Assembly (NCBI GenBank): GCA_947473045.1
Contig: CANJCO010000006.1
Coordinates: 56,890-120,889, forward strand
Reading direction: 5' to 3'
Length of the DNA stretch: 64,000 nucleotides
From: Myxococcales bacterium
GTDB lineage: Bacteria > Myxococcota_A > Polyangia > Polyangiales > Polyangiaceae
Shown: positions 16,516 through 24,372 of the stretch, piece after piece
How positions within the stretch are numbered: position 1 is the stretch's first letter
Layout: the number at the start of each line of letters is the position of its first letter
Translations under genes and position numbers: made by a program
Notes under the pieces: model-generated
What the model saw: only the letters and a program-made list of their open reading frames with translations
The model's database searches: none
Told to the model about the DNA's origin: nothing

Positions 16516-17520
16516 ATGACCCTGCTTGCGGCCTCGGACGAAGCGCGCGACGTTCACGCGCGATATCCCGCGATCGACCTTCACGCCGACACGCTCATGT
16601 GGTCGCGCTGGGTCGACTACGACCTGCGCGCCAGGCACTCGCCGCCGCTGCCCAGAAGCGCGCTCGGCGGTCACGTCGACATTCCGCGCATGCGCGAGGG
16701 CGGCATGGGCGCGCAGTTCTTCGGCCTCGTGTCGTTGCCCGTACTGGGCCGCACCCGGGGGCTCGCGCGCGCCATCAACGAGCAAATCGATGCCCTCGAC
16801 GCTACGCTCGCGGCGACACCGCTTCTCGCGCTCACGCGGACGCGCGCCGATGTAGAGGCCGCAAACGCGCGCGGGGCGATGGGCGCGCTGCTTGGCATCG
16901 AGGGGGCCCATGCGCTGGAAGGCGATCTCCACAACCTCGAGGCCTTCGCGAGCCGAGGCGTACGCTACCTCGGCCTGCTTCATTTCAGCGCAAACGACGC
17001 CGGATTCCCAGCGTTCGGCAAAGGTCGTCGAGACGAGGACGGCTTGTCACGATTCGGCTGCGAGCTCGTCGTGCGCTGCGAATCCCTCGGCGTGATCGTC
17101 GACCTTTCGCACATCAACCGGCGCGGCTTCATGGACGCCTGCGAGCTCGCGCACAAGCCCCCGATCGTCAGCCACACCGGCGTGCTCGGCGCCTACGAAC
17201 ACTGGCGCAACATCGACGACGCCCAGCTTCGCGCGGTTGCCAATCTGGGGGGGTGCGTGGGCATCATGTTCTGCCCGAAATACCTCGGCGGAGACGGGCT
17301 GGAGCCCGTCGTCAAACACCTCACGCACATCGTCAACGTTTGCGGAGAGGACGCCCCTGCGCTCGGGAGCGACTGGGACGGGTTCATTGTGCCAACGCGC
17401 GAGTTGGCCGATCCGACCGGCCTGCCCCAGCTGACCGAGGCGCTGCTCGCCTCCGGCATGAGCGAGCGCACAATCGGAAAGATACTGCGCACGAACGTTC
17501 TGCGCGTGCTTGGATCGTAA
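16516..17520 (+). CDS. Membrane dipeptidase (peptidase M19, renal dipeptidase family)
   Basis: Zinc dipeptidase of the amidohydrolase fold, 334 residues. Metal-ligand motifs are in order: H23-x-D25 (DLHADTLMW), the bridging Glu in LLGIEGAHALEG, then VDLSHINRRG and IVSHTGVLG, and a late Asp in ALGSDWDGF. No signal peptide is visible, so a cytosolic enzyme is likely. The natural start ATG 16516 is immediately divergent from the E1-like gene, leaving only a 17-nt gap, so the two promoters must lie inside each other's coding regions or overlap. A role in D-amino-acid or peptidoglycan dipeptide turnover is possible but not shown. Confidence 0.9.
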   Translation: MTLLAASDEARDVHARYPAIDLHADTLMWSRWVDYDLRARHSPPLPRSALGGHVDIPRMREGGMGAQFFGLVSLPVLGRTRGLARAINEQIDALDATLAATPLLALTRTRADVEAANARGAMGALLGIEGAHALEGDLHNLEAFASRGVRYLGLLHFSANDAGFPAFGKGRRDEDGLSRFGCELVVRCESLGVIVDLSHINRRGFMDACELAHKPPIVSHTGVLGAYEHWRNIDDAQLRAVANLGGCVGIMFCPKYLGGDGLEPVVKHLTHIVNVCGEDAPALGSDWDGFIVPTRELADPTGLPQLTEALLASGMSERTIGKILRTNVLRVLGS

Positions 17521-17535
17521 GTTGGGGCCCGCGGG

Positions 17536-18174
17536 TTAGCGGACGTCGAGCGACGCAACGTCGACTCCGCGCGCGTCCAAACACAGGGCCAGGCGCTCGG
17601 TCCATCGCGAAACGTCAGCGCCGGGCGGGGTGTCGAGCTCAACTTGAACGCGCCCGCCCTCCGCGTGCACCACGAGGGTCGCGCCCGCGAGAGCGCCGCC
17701 GCTGAGTTCGATCCGAACGCTGCCTCGCCTCGCGTCGCCTCCCCATGCGATTCGACGGACGAGCGAAGTCATCAGCTCTGGCAGCAGCGCTCGCACGGCG
17801 CCATCGATGACCGGCGCGGCAAGGGGCGCGGCAGCGACCGGCGCACCTGCGGAGACAGCCACGGGCGGCGCAAGCCGGGCAGCCTGACGCAGCAGCGAAA
17901 GCGCGTCGTCGTCGTCGGCAGCGCCGGGAGGCGGCGACTTTGGCGCAGGGTGCGTCACGCGTCCGCGCGTCTCAGCTTCGCCGTTCGTCGGGGCCGCGGG
18001 CGCGCTCGCGAAGCCGCCCTGGCGCCCTGTCTCCGTCGGCTGTCGTTGCCTCGTCGCCAGCAGCGCGTCTGCAAATTCCCGCGTTCGCGGCACGCGAGCG
18101 TGGGTAAGCAGACCGCTCGATGGGCAAGCAGGAGCGAGAAGCCGCGTTGCCTGCGGGGCGGTTTTTTCGATCAT
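17536..18174 (-). CDS. FliK/YscP-like hook-length-control C-terminal domain protein
   Basis: A 212-residue protein from ATG 18174 (AGAGGGA upstream). The N-terminal two thirds is low-complexity Pro/Ala/Gly. The last 80 residues (RGSVRIELSGGALAGATLVV, then VQVELDTPPGADVSRWTERL and ALCLDARGVDVASLDVR) have the strand-strand-helix pattern of the C-terminal domain of flagellar hook-length or type III secretion needle-length proteins. No other flagellar or type III gene lies in this window, so it is an orphan here. The assignment rests on pattern resemblance only. Confidence 0.55.
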   Translation of the reverse strand: MIEKTAPQATRLLAPACPSSGLLTHARVPRTREFADALLATRQRQPTETGRQGGFASAPAAPTNGEAETRGRVTHPAPKSPPPGAADDDDALSLLRQAARLAPPVAVSAGAPVAAAPLAAPVIDGAVRALLPELMTSLVRRIAWGGDARRGSVRIELSGGALAGATLVVHAEGGRVQVELDTPPGADVSRWTERLALCLDARGVDVASLDVR

Positions 18175-18317
18175 GCGTCCCTCTCGGCGGCCGCGCCGAC
18201 CGGTTGCCTTGCCGCGTGTCATGACCCGGCCCGCGACTTGACGCGGCGGAGCGCTCGGCTAGTTTGAGAGGAACGCAGGGCGCAACGGCCTGCTTCCGAC
18301 GGCGACGCAAAGTTTCG

Positions 18318-19592
18318 ATGACCAGCCCACAAGGTCCAATTCCACTCATCATCAGCGGCTTGGCCGCGGCAGCGATCGGCTCGCTGTTTGCCGCAAGCGA
18401 CGCGGCCATCGGCGCCCTCCCGGAGGCGCGCTTGCAGGCGCTCTGCGGCGAGCCCCGAAACAGGGCTATTTTTGGCCGAATCCTCGACGATCGGCAGGGC
18501 GTGCTCGCGCGGTGGCTCGTCTGCAGGGTGGCTGCGATCGGTTCGGCCGCCGTTGCGTTCGACGACGCGGCAAACGGAGCGCAGGCCGGTGCCTTCGCAG
18601 CAATGATCGCGGTGATCGCGACCATCGGCAGCTACGGCGCGCTCGCTGCCGTGGCCGCCGCGCTCGGGCGCAAACGTCCGGAGCTCGTCGCCTCGCTCGC
18701 GCTGCTGTGGCTGCGCCCCCTCGAATGGGCAGCCTGGCCAATCGCCGCGCCGCTCGGCGGCATCGCGCGATCGATCGCGAATCGGCTGCCCGAGAGCGCA
18801 GGCGACAGCGCGCACATGACCGAAACCGAGGTCGAGTGGATCGTCAATCAGGGCGAGCGCGCCGGCGCCATCGGCGGCGAGCCCGCTGAGATCATCCGCA
18901 ACGCGCTCGACCTGCGCGAGACCACCGCGCGCGCCGTCATGGTTCCCCGCAGGCGCGTTACGGCCATCGACGCCAGCACCCCGCTCGACAAGGCGCTCGA
19001 GCTCGTCGCGCACGAAGGCCACACACGCTATCCCGTGTTTCAGGGCGCGATCGACCACGTCATCGGCTACCTCAACGCGAAAGACCTCTTCCGCGTCGTG
19101 CACGACGGGTCGCTCACCGGCAGGCGTGTCGACAGCATCGTTCGAGCCCCGCCGCTCGTCGTCACCGAGACGCAGCTGGTGGCCGCGATTTTGCGCGAAA
19201 TGCGCGCCAAACGCCTGCACATGGCGATCGTCACAGACGAGTTCGGCGGAATGAGCGGCGTGGTCACGCTCGAAGACATTATCGAAGAGATCGTCGGAGA
19301 GATCCGCGACGAATACGACACTGAAGCGCAAATCGAAGAAACGCCGGAGGGCAAAATGCTCGCCGACGCCTCGGTTTCCATCTCCGATCTCGCCGCGCAT
19401 TTGAAGCACGACATTCCAACCGACGGAGACTTCGAGTCGCTTGGCGGCCTGCTCATTCACAAGGCTGGTCGCGTGCCCGAAGTGGGCGCCACGCTCCAGA
19501 TTGACGGCCTGCAGTTCATCGTGCGCGAAGCGGACGAGACGCGCGTCGTGAAGGTCGAGATCGTGCGGTCGGGTCCGGTCGCAGCGGCCTGA
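18318..19592 (+). CDS. CorC/HlyC-type membrane protein with tandem CBS domains
   Basis: 424 residues from ATG 18318. An N-terminal CNNM/DUF21-like membrane region with three or four helices spans about residues 8-150. A CBS pair follows (ARAVMVPRRRVTAIDAST, HTRYPVFQGAIDHVIGYLN, then MAIVTDEFGGMSGVVTLEDI with EEIVGEI). A C-terminal CorC_HlyC domain ends it (FESLGGLLIHKAGRVPEVGA). Family members are implicated in Mg/Co efflux or ion homeostasis. A TAGTTT box lies at 18260-18265. Confidence 0.9.
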   Translation: MTSPQGPIPLIISGLAAAAIGSLFAASDAAIGALPEARLQALCGEPRNRAIFGRILDDRQGVLARWLVCRVAAIGSAAVAFDDAANGAQAGAFAAMIAVIATIGSYGALAAVAAALGRKRPELVASLALLWLRPLEWAAWPIAAPLGGIARSIANRLPESAGDSAHMTETEVEWIVNQGERAGAIGGEPAEIIRNALDLRETTARAVMVPRRRVTAIDASTPLDKALELVAHEGHTRYPVFQGAIDHVIGYLNAKDLFRVVHDGSLTGRRVDSIVRAPPLVVTETQLVAAILREMRAKRLHMAIVTDEFGGMSGVVTLEDIIEEIVGEIRDEYDTEAQIEETPEGKMLADASVSISDLAAHLKHDIPTDGDFESLGGLLIHKAGRVPEVGATLQIDGLQFIVREADETRVVKVEIVRSGPVAAA

Positions 19593-19615
19593 CGGGCTCC
19601 GGACCCCTGACGCAA

Positions 19616-19651
19616 GAAAGCGCCGGCACGCCTTGGCGCACCGACGCTTTC
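19616..19651. terminator. Possible bidirectional terminator hairpin
   Basis: GAAAGCG...CGCTTTC forms a stem with an inner CGG/CCG and CGCC-TT-GGCG extension, in the 79-nt gap between two convergent genes. It lacks a clear U-tract on either strand. Confidence 0.4.
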
Positions 19652-19671
19652 CGGTCGCCCGGGGGCTCGTT

Positions 19672-20886
19672 TCAGATCTTCTCGAGCGCCTTCATCAGCT
19701 TGTCGGCCTGATCGATCAGTCCGGCCTTCTGGTCGTTCGTCATGCCCTCGGCCTGCTCTTCGCCTTTGATCTCGGTGATGAGATCGCCGAGCTTGAAGCT
19801 CAGCTGGGCCGACTGCGACTTCGTGTCGCTCGGACACGCCGCTTCGAAGCTGCTCGGCGTCACGTAGACCGCTGACGGCTCCGCGAGCGTCCCTGCCTTG
19901 TAGCGCGGGACCGTCGTGTTTCGGCCGCCAACGACGACTGCGAACTCATCTTTCGGGAAGGTCGGGGTGTCACCGGTGAAGGTGATGGGCGGGCTCAGCA
20001 CGCCGAGCGTCCCGACGAAATTGCCGTCCTTGCCATCTCGGCCCGTAGGTCCGCCGAGAAGCACGATGTGCGAGATCGCGTGCGTGCCGCTGGCGTTGGC
20101 CGCGAGCTGGTCGGTGAGCGGCTTCTTCAGCTTCGAGAGCAGATTCTTGAGCGCCGTCTTGTGGTCGTTGAGCGCCGACACGTGCGCGACGAAATCGAAG
20201 AGGCTCTTCGAGACGTCTTGCGAGTAGCCGCTGAAGCGCCGTCCCGCGAGCTTCGCGCCGTCGAAGTCGACGATGATCGCGCCGAGGTCGCCGTCGAGCG
20301 TGTCGGGGAACTTACGCGCTTTCGCGTCCTTCGCCGCGAGCATCGCCTTGCCTGCCTCGAGCTTGGCGTGGAGCTGCTCGAGCTGCGTTTTTGCTTTGGC
20401 GATGTCGGCTTTGAGCTCAACCGCGTCTTCGTGGCTCTTTTTGCGCGAGGCCCCCTGCTCGGAAGCGCCGCCGGCCACGTAGCCGACTCCCGCGAACAGC
20501 ACCGAGGCGATGCCCGCGATCACGAAGCCAGTCTTTTTCGCGCTGCTCGTGGCCTGCTGAATGGCCATGTCGTCGACTTCGATGCGAGAGGCGCCGGCGC
20601 TGGCGTACCCCGGTGCAGCCTGGGGCGCCGACGGGCGCTGCGCAGTCGCTGCGACGAGCGGATTCGACGGATCGAGGGACGGCCCCGACGGAGGCGCCAT
20701 TCCCGGAGGCACCGGTATCCCGGGCGGTAGCGACGCGACCGAATGAGACGCGATCGGCGGAGGCGTCACGCTCGCGCTGGGCGCGAACAGCCCAGCCTCG
20801 GACGGCGCGGCCGCAGGCATCGCGCCCGTGTCCTTTTTGCCAAGGCGCGCCTTGAGATCGATCTTCGGCTTCTTCTCTTCGGTCAT
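19672..20886 (-). CDS. Single-pass membrane protein with coiled coil, function unknown
   Basis: 404 residues. ATG 20886 has GAGGA upstream. The N-terminal cytoplasmic region (EEKKPKIDLKARLGKKD) and a Pro-rich linker precede one membrane helix near residue 120 (TGFVIAGIASVLFAGVGYVA). A Lys/Glu coiled coil follows (KADIAKAKTQLEQLHAKLEA), then a periplasmic domain (LDGDLGAIIVDFDGAKLAGR; HAISHIVLLGGPTGRDGKDG). The KIDLKARLG start motif is typical of several myxobacterial Pro-rich membrane proteins. No enzyme motif was recognised. The 193 nt upstream carry only the PilZ promoter candidate. Confidence 0.7.
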   Translation of the reverse strand: MTEEKKPKIDLKARLGKKDTGAMPAAAPSEAGLFAPSASVTPPPIASHSVASLPPGIPVPPGMAPPSGPSLDPSNPLVAATAQRPSAPQAAPGYASAGASRIEVDDMAIQQATSSAKKTGFVIAGIASVLFAGVGYVAGGASEQGASRKKSHEDAVELKADIAKAKTQLEQLHAKLEAGKAMLAAKDAKARKFPDTLDGDLGAIIVDFDGAKLAGRRFSGYSQDVSKSLFDFVAHVSALNDHKTALKNLLSKLKKPLTDQLAANASGTHAISHIVLLGGPTGRDGKDGNFVGTLGVLSPPITFTGDTPTFPKDEFAVVVGGRNTTVPRYKAGTLAEPSAVYVTPSSFEAACPSDTKSQSAQLSFKLGDLITEIKGEEQAEGMTNDQKAGLIDQADKLMKALEKI

Positions 20887-21021
20887 CCCAGCATCCTCAC
20901 GGTCCGAGTGCACTCACGACGCGCGCGCAACGCATGCGCAGCGGCGCAAGACGTTAGTTTCGTTGCGCCGCGGGTGTCAAACGCGGCGCCAAAGAAATAT
21001 CCGCGCGCGCAGGAACGGGTT

Positions 21022-21050
21022 AGTTGGCCAAATAACCACAATACCCTACA
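21022..21050 (+). promoter_or_regulatory. Predicted primary-sigma promoter of the PilZ gene
   Basis: TTGGCC (21022-21027), 17-nt spacer, TACATT (21045-21050), 29 nt before the ATG. It is among the few places in the window with both a plausible -35 and a -10. Confidence 0.45.
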
Positions 21051-21079
21051 TTGCCAGACACCAGTCCAGCGGAGGCTTC

Positions 21080-21412
21080 ATGTTCGAACGACGCATCGAA
21101 ACGCGCACCAGCGTGCTCGCACCCATTTGGCTGAACAAGCACGTGGGCGGCTTCCCGTACCTCGCCGAGCTCGTCGACCTTTCGCCCGACGGCATGCGCA
21201 TCCGCACGACGCTCGAGCCCGAGGTTGACGTAGAATCGTTTTCGCTCGAGTTCGGAATTCCCGGAATGGCAAATCAGGTGTGGCTTTGGGCGCGACGGGT
21301 GAGACGCGAAGGCAAATTCGAAGGGCTTCAGCTGCTGGGCACCGAGCTGCTCGATCGCGCGTATCTCGCGCAATTGGTGCGCTGGCACTCGCTCTCGCGC
21401 ATGCCTTCCTGA
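21080..21412 (+). CDS. PilZ-domain c-di-GMP-binding protein
   Basis: A stand-alone 110-residue PilZ domain. The c-di-GMP motifs are present: R5-x3-R9 (RRIETR) and D-x-S-x2-G (DLSPDG, residues 33-38), followed by the beta-barrel strands IRTTLEPEVDVESF and VWLWARRVRREG. It probably acts as a cytosolic c-di-GMP effector on motility or exopolysaccharide. The ATG has a GGAGG 4 nt upstream. It overlaps the start region of the next lipoprotein frame. Confidence 0.88.
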   Translation: MFERRIETRTSVLAPIWLNKHVGGFPYLAELVDLSPDGMRIRTTLEPEVDVESFSLEFGIPGMANQVWLWARRVRREGKFEGLQLLGTELLDRAYLAQLVRWHSLSRMPS

Positions 21413-21846
21413 CCCCCGCTCTGACGGGCTGTCGCGACGCCTCCGACGCTCCTCCGCTGCGCACGGGACCGCAGCTCGTCGCCAGCGACGCACGAGCGCT
21501 CACCGTCGCCATCGCCGCCGACGAAGAGGTCGACCGCGCGCTCAAGGCGGCCGACGAGCTCGCCGATGATGCCGCCGCCGCGAGCCTGCTCGAATCGCGC
21601 GCGATACCGGCTGCAGACCGCGCCGTGGCCGCCGCGCGGGGCCTCGCTCCCGAATCTCCATGGGGAAAGGCCAGGCGCGAGGCGCTGATTTCACTCACGG
21701 GCGATCGACGGAGCGAAATCCCGCGCTACGCAGCCGCGCTGCGCTCGGGGGATCCTTCCGCGCGCCTCGCCGCGCTCCAGCAGCAAATCGCGATCGACAA
21801 GCGCGCGCTCGCGCTGGCCGGCGAAGTCAGCCATCCCAAGCCCTGA
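21280..21846 (+). CDS. Putative lipoprotein, start uncertain
   Basis: The frame encodes a signal-like stretch (AIGALALALAHAFLTPALTG) with a good lipobox LTGC, then a helical Ala-rich domain (DEEVDRALKAADELADDAAA; ARLAALQQQIAIDKRALALA). The only standard start codons before the signal are GTG 21280 and TTG 21286. These give an unusually long charged N-region and a 133-nt overlap with the PilZ gene. A non-standard start nearer 21373-21382 is possible. It ends 1 nt before the glutamine amidotransferase gene. Confidence 0.55.
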   Translation: MALGATGETRRQIRRASAAGHRAARSRVSRAIGALALALAHAFLTPALTGCRDASDAPPLRTGPQLVASDARALTVAIAADEEVDRALKAADELADDAAAASLLESRAIPAADRAVAAARGLAPESPWGKARREALISLTGDRRSEIPRYAAALRSGDPSARLAALQQQIAIDKRALALAGEVSHPKP

Positions 21847-21847
21847 G

Positions 21848-22456
21848 ATGCCGCACGTTCTCATCGTCGACAACTACGACTCGTTCACGTTCAACCTCGT
21901 GCAGTTGCTGCGCGCGGAGGGTGCCTCCGTCGAGGTGTTTCTCAATGACGCGATCGATGTGGGCGGACTCGCCTCGCGCCATGCCGACGGGCTGGTGATC
22001 TCTCCGGGGCCCTGCGCGCCGCAGCAAGCTGGCGTTTCAGTAGATTCCATTCAAAAGCTTTCGGGAAGACTTCCGATCCTTGGCGTGTGCCTTGGTCACC
22101 AGGCGATCGCGCACGCCTTCGGAGGGCGCGTCATGCGGGCGGCGCAGCCGGTGCACGGCAAGACTTCCGCGATTCATCACGACGGCGAAGGACTGTTCGA
22201 GGGCCTCCCCTCGCCCTTTTCGGCCACGCGATACCATTCGCTCGTCGTCGAGCGCGCCAGCCTTCCGCAGTGCCTTCACGTGACCGCGACCACCGATGCG
22301 GGCGAGATCATGGCGCTCCGTCACACGGCGTTCGACGTCGTCGGGGTGCAGTTTCATCCCGAGAGTTTTCTGACCACGAGCGGACCACGCCTGGTCGCGA
22401 ACTGGCTGCGCGGGCTCGGGAGCGCGTCCGCCGCGGCGGCGTCGATCGTGAAGTAG
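21848..22456 (+). CDS. Anthranilate/aminodeoxychorismate synthase glutamine amidotransferase component
   Basis: Class I glutamine amidotransferase supplying ammonia to TrpE or PabB. The catalytic triad is visible: Cys81 (GVCLGHQ), His170 and Glu172 (FHPES). The oxyanion motif ISPGPCAP and the N-terminal signature LIVDNYDSFTFNLVQLL are intact. The 202-residue length is normal. No trpE, trpD or pabB lies nearby, so TrpG versus PabA cannot be told apart. Confidence 0.93.
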   Translation: MPHVLIVDNYDSFTFNLVQLLRAEGASVEVFLNDAIDVGGLASRHADGLVISPGPCAPQQAGVSVDSIQKLSGRLPILGVCLGHQAIAHAFGGRVMRAAQPVHGKTSAIHHDGEGLFEGLPSPFSATRYHSLVVERASLPQCLHVTATTDAGEIMALRHTAFDVVGVQFHPESFLTTSGPRLVANWLRGLGSASAAAASIVK

Positions 22457-22490
22457 CGCCGGTTTCTTTTCAAGCGACAGCGGGCCGTCC

Positions 22491-22496
22491 TACGAT
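22491..22496 (+). promoter_or_regulatory. Predicted -10 box of xerD (TACGAT)
   Basis: TACGAT ends 6 nt before the GTG start of the recombinase gene. No Shine-Dalgarno sequence intervenes. Transcription would begin at or next to the start codon. Confidence 0.45.
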
Positions 22497-22502
22497 GACC
22501 GC

Positions 22503-23390
22503 GTGCTCCTCGACTCAGCCATCGACGCGTTTCTCGATCACCTTCGGGTCGAGCGGGCGCTCGCGAAGAACACGCTCGAGGCGTATGCCCACGATCTCGG
22601 CACGCTCGCCGCGCACATGGGCGAGGGAGCGCTGATCGCGACCATCGGCGGCGACGACGTGTCGCAGCTGCTCAGAGTCGACGCCGACCGCGGACTCGGA
22701 GCCAGGTCGGGCGCGCGTCACCTCTCGGCCATGCGCGGGTTCTTCAAGTTCCTCGTGAAGGAGCGCCTGATCGCGAAAGACCCGACGGCGCTGATCGATC
22801 GCCCCAAGGTGTCGCGGCGCCTGCCCCGGGTGCTTTCGTTTCAGGAGATCGAACGGCTGCTCGCGACGCCCGACGCGCGGACGCCCCGGGGCGCGCGCGA
22901 CTTCGCGATGATTCAGCTCATGTACGCCTCGGGGCTGCGGGTGTCGGAGCTCGTGAACTTGCGCGTGGCCGACCTCGACATGGAGCGGGGGCTGGTTTCG
23001 GCGCTCGGCAAGGGCAGCAAGCGGCGCCTGGTGCCAGTCGGAGAGGTGGCGCTCGCCGCCCTCACGGTCTACTTGCGGACGGTCCGCCCGGACGTGCTCG
23101 CAGGCCGGGAGAGCTCGGTGCTGTTTCTGTCGCCACGGCGCGGTGCGCTGACGCGGCAAGGGTTTTGGAAATTGCTCAAGCGCTATGCGCGCGCGGCCGG
23201 AATCACGGCGGAGCTGTCGCCCCACAAGCTGCGCCACTCGTTTGCAACGCACCTGCTGCACGGCGGCGCAGACCTTCGCGCCGTTCAGGCGATGCTCGGG
23301 CACGCCGATCTCGGCACGACCGAAATCTACACGCGCATCGCGCAGGATCACGTGCGCGCCGCGCACGCCAAAAGCCATCCCCGCGCGTAA
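22503..23390 (+). CDS. xerD: Site-specific tyrosine recombinase XerD
   Basis: Resolves chromosome dimers at dif together with XerC. An N-terminal SAM-like core-binding domain (residues 1-100) precedes the catalytic domain. All catalytic residues are present: R146 (SGLRVSEL), K173, H241 and R244 (HKLRHSFATHLL), H267 (GHADLGTTEIYT) and nucleophile Y276. The length (295) and the terminal HPRA favour XerD over XerC. There are no integron or phage neighbours. Start GTG 22503. Confidence 0.93.
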   Translation: MLLDSAIDAFLDHLRVERALAKNTLEAYAHDLGTLAAHMGEGALIATIGGDDVSQLLRVDADRGLGARSGARHLSAMRGFFKFLVKERLIAKDPTALIDRPKVSRRLPRVLSFQEIERLLATPDARTPRGARDFAMIQLMYASGLRVSELVNLRVADLDMERGLVSALGKGSKRRLVPVGEVALAALTVYLRTVRPDVLAGRESSVLFLSPRRGALTRQGFWKLLKRYARAAGITAELSPHKLRHSFATHLLHGGADLRAVQAMLGHADLGTTEIYTRIAQDHVRAAHAKSHPRA

Positions 23391-23455
23391 TCTGGCGTCG
23401 CCGCGCGGGCGAACTGCGCGCAGACAAAGCCGGACGGCGTCGGGCGCATCTCTGC

Positions 23456-23461
23456 TAAACT
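23456..23461 (+). promoter_or_regulatory. Predicted extended -10 box (TGC-TAAACT)
   Basis: TGCTAAACT ends 9 nt before the GTG start of the amidohydrolase gene. Confidence 0.45.
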
Positions 23462-23470
23462 GGGAGATCC

Positions 23471-24307
23471 GTGCGCGCGATGTTCAGCATTACAGAACCC
23501 GATGGGGTGCCCGAAACGCCTTTGCTCGTCGAAGTGCCTCACGCGGGCCTCGACGTGCCGCCCACCCTGGGGCAATGCCTCATCGCGCCAGCGCGATCGA
23601 TCGCGCGAGACGCCGACCTTTATGTCGACGCGCTGTACCAGGACGCTCCGCTCGACGGCGCGACTCTGATTTGCGCGCGCGTTTCCCGTTATGTCGTCGA
23701 TTTGAATCGCGCAGAAGGCGACATCGACGGCGAGTCCGTCGAAGGCGGCCGCGGCTCGCCCAAAGCGCCGCGCGGGCTGATCTGGAGAATATCGACCGAC
23801 GGCAACCCGTGCATGCTGCGCCCGCTCCCGAGGCACGAACTCGAAGCGAGACTCGCCGCCGTTTACAGGCCCTACCACGCGGCGATAGCGCAAATTGTGG
23901 CCCGCAAGCGCGCTCGGTTCGGTTTTGCGATCGTGCTGGCCGCGCACTCGATGCCCGGCGTGGGCCGTTCGATCAACGGAGAACCGGGCCTCGTGCGCGC
24001 CGACGTCGTGCCGGGCACGCTCGGCCGCACCAGCGCGAACTCGCGCTTCATCGACGCCGTCGACGCCCACGCGCGCGGCGCAGGCATGACGGTCAAGCAC
24101 GACGACCCGTACCGCGGCGGCTTCACGACGCGTCACTACGGCCGCCCGCACGACGGGATGCACACGGTGCAGGTCGAGTTGGCGCGGAGAATCTACATGG
24201 ACGAAGCCGGCCTTGCCCCGCGCGATGGCCAGTTCGCCGCGGTGCGCGCGTGGTGCCGCGAGCTCGCGCGCACGCTCGGCAGCGAGCGACCTTCGTTTCG
24301 CGGCTGA
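23471..24307 (+). CDS. N-formylglutamate amidohydrolase family protein
   Basis: A 278-residue zinc hydrolase of the FGase family, which releases formate from N-formylglutamate in histidine degradation or acts on related N-acyl amino acids. Visible motifs: EVPHAGLDVP, DADLYVDALYQ, SRYVVDLNRAEGD, AAHSMPGVG and HDDPYRGGFTTRHYGRP, then VQVELARRIYMDE. No other hut genes are adjacent, so the substrate is uncertain. The start GTG 23471 is supported by the -10-like box just upstream. Confidence 0.88.
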   Translation: MRAMFSITEPDGVPETPLLVEVPHAGLDVPPTLGQCLIAPARSIARDADLYVDALYQDAPLDGATLICARVSRYVVDLNRAEGDIDGESVEGGRGSPKAPRGLIWRISTDGNPCMLRPLPRHELEARLAAVYRPYHAAIAQIVARKRARFGFAIVLAAHSMPGVGRSINGEPGLVRADVVPGTLGRTSANSRFIDAVDAHARGAGMTVKHDDPYRGGFTTRHYGRPHDGMHTVQVELARRIYMDEAGLAPRDGQFAAVRAWCRELARTLGSERPSFRG

Positions 24308-24354
24308 CCACCCGGGGCGCCACGGTCGCGCTGTACGCGCGCATCGGGCAGGTC

Positions 24355-24360
24355 TAACCT
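24355..24360 (+). promoter_or_regulatory. Predicted -10 box (TAACCT)
   Basis: GTCTAACCT ends 12 nt before ATG 24373, without a Shine-Dalgarno sequence. Confidence 0.35.
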
Positions 24361-24372
24361 TGGCATCCCCGG

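Noticed and set aside
22503..23390. Phage or integron integrase
   Set aside because: Length, catalytic residues and the C-terminal HPRA fit housekeeping XerD, and there are no phage, cassette or attachment-site features around it.
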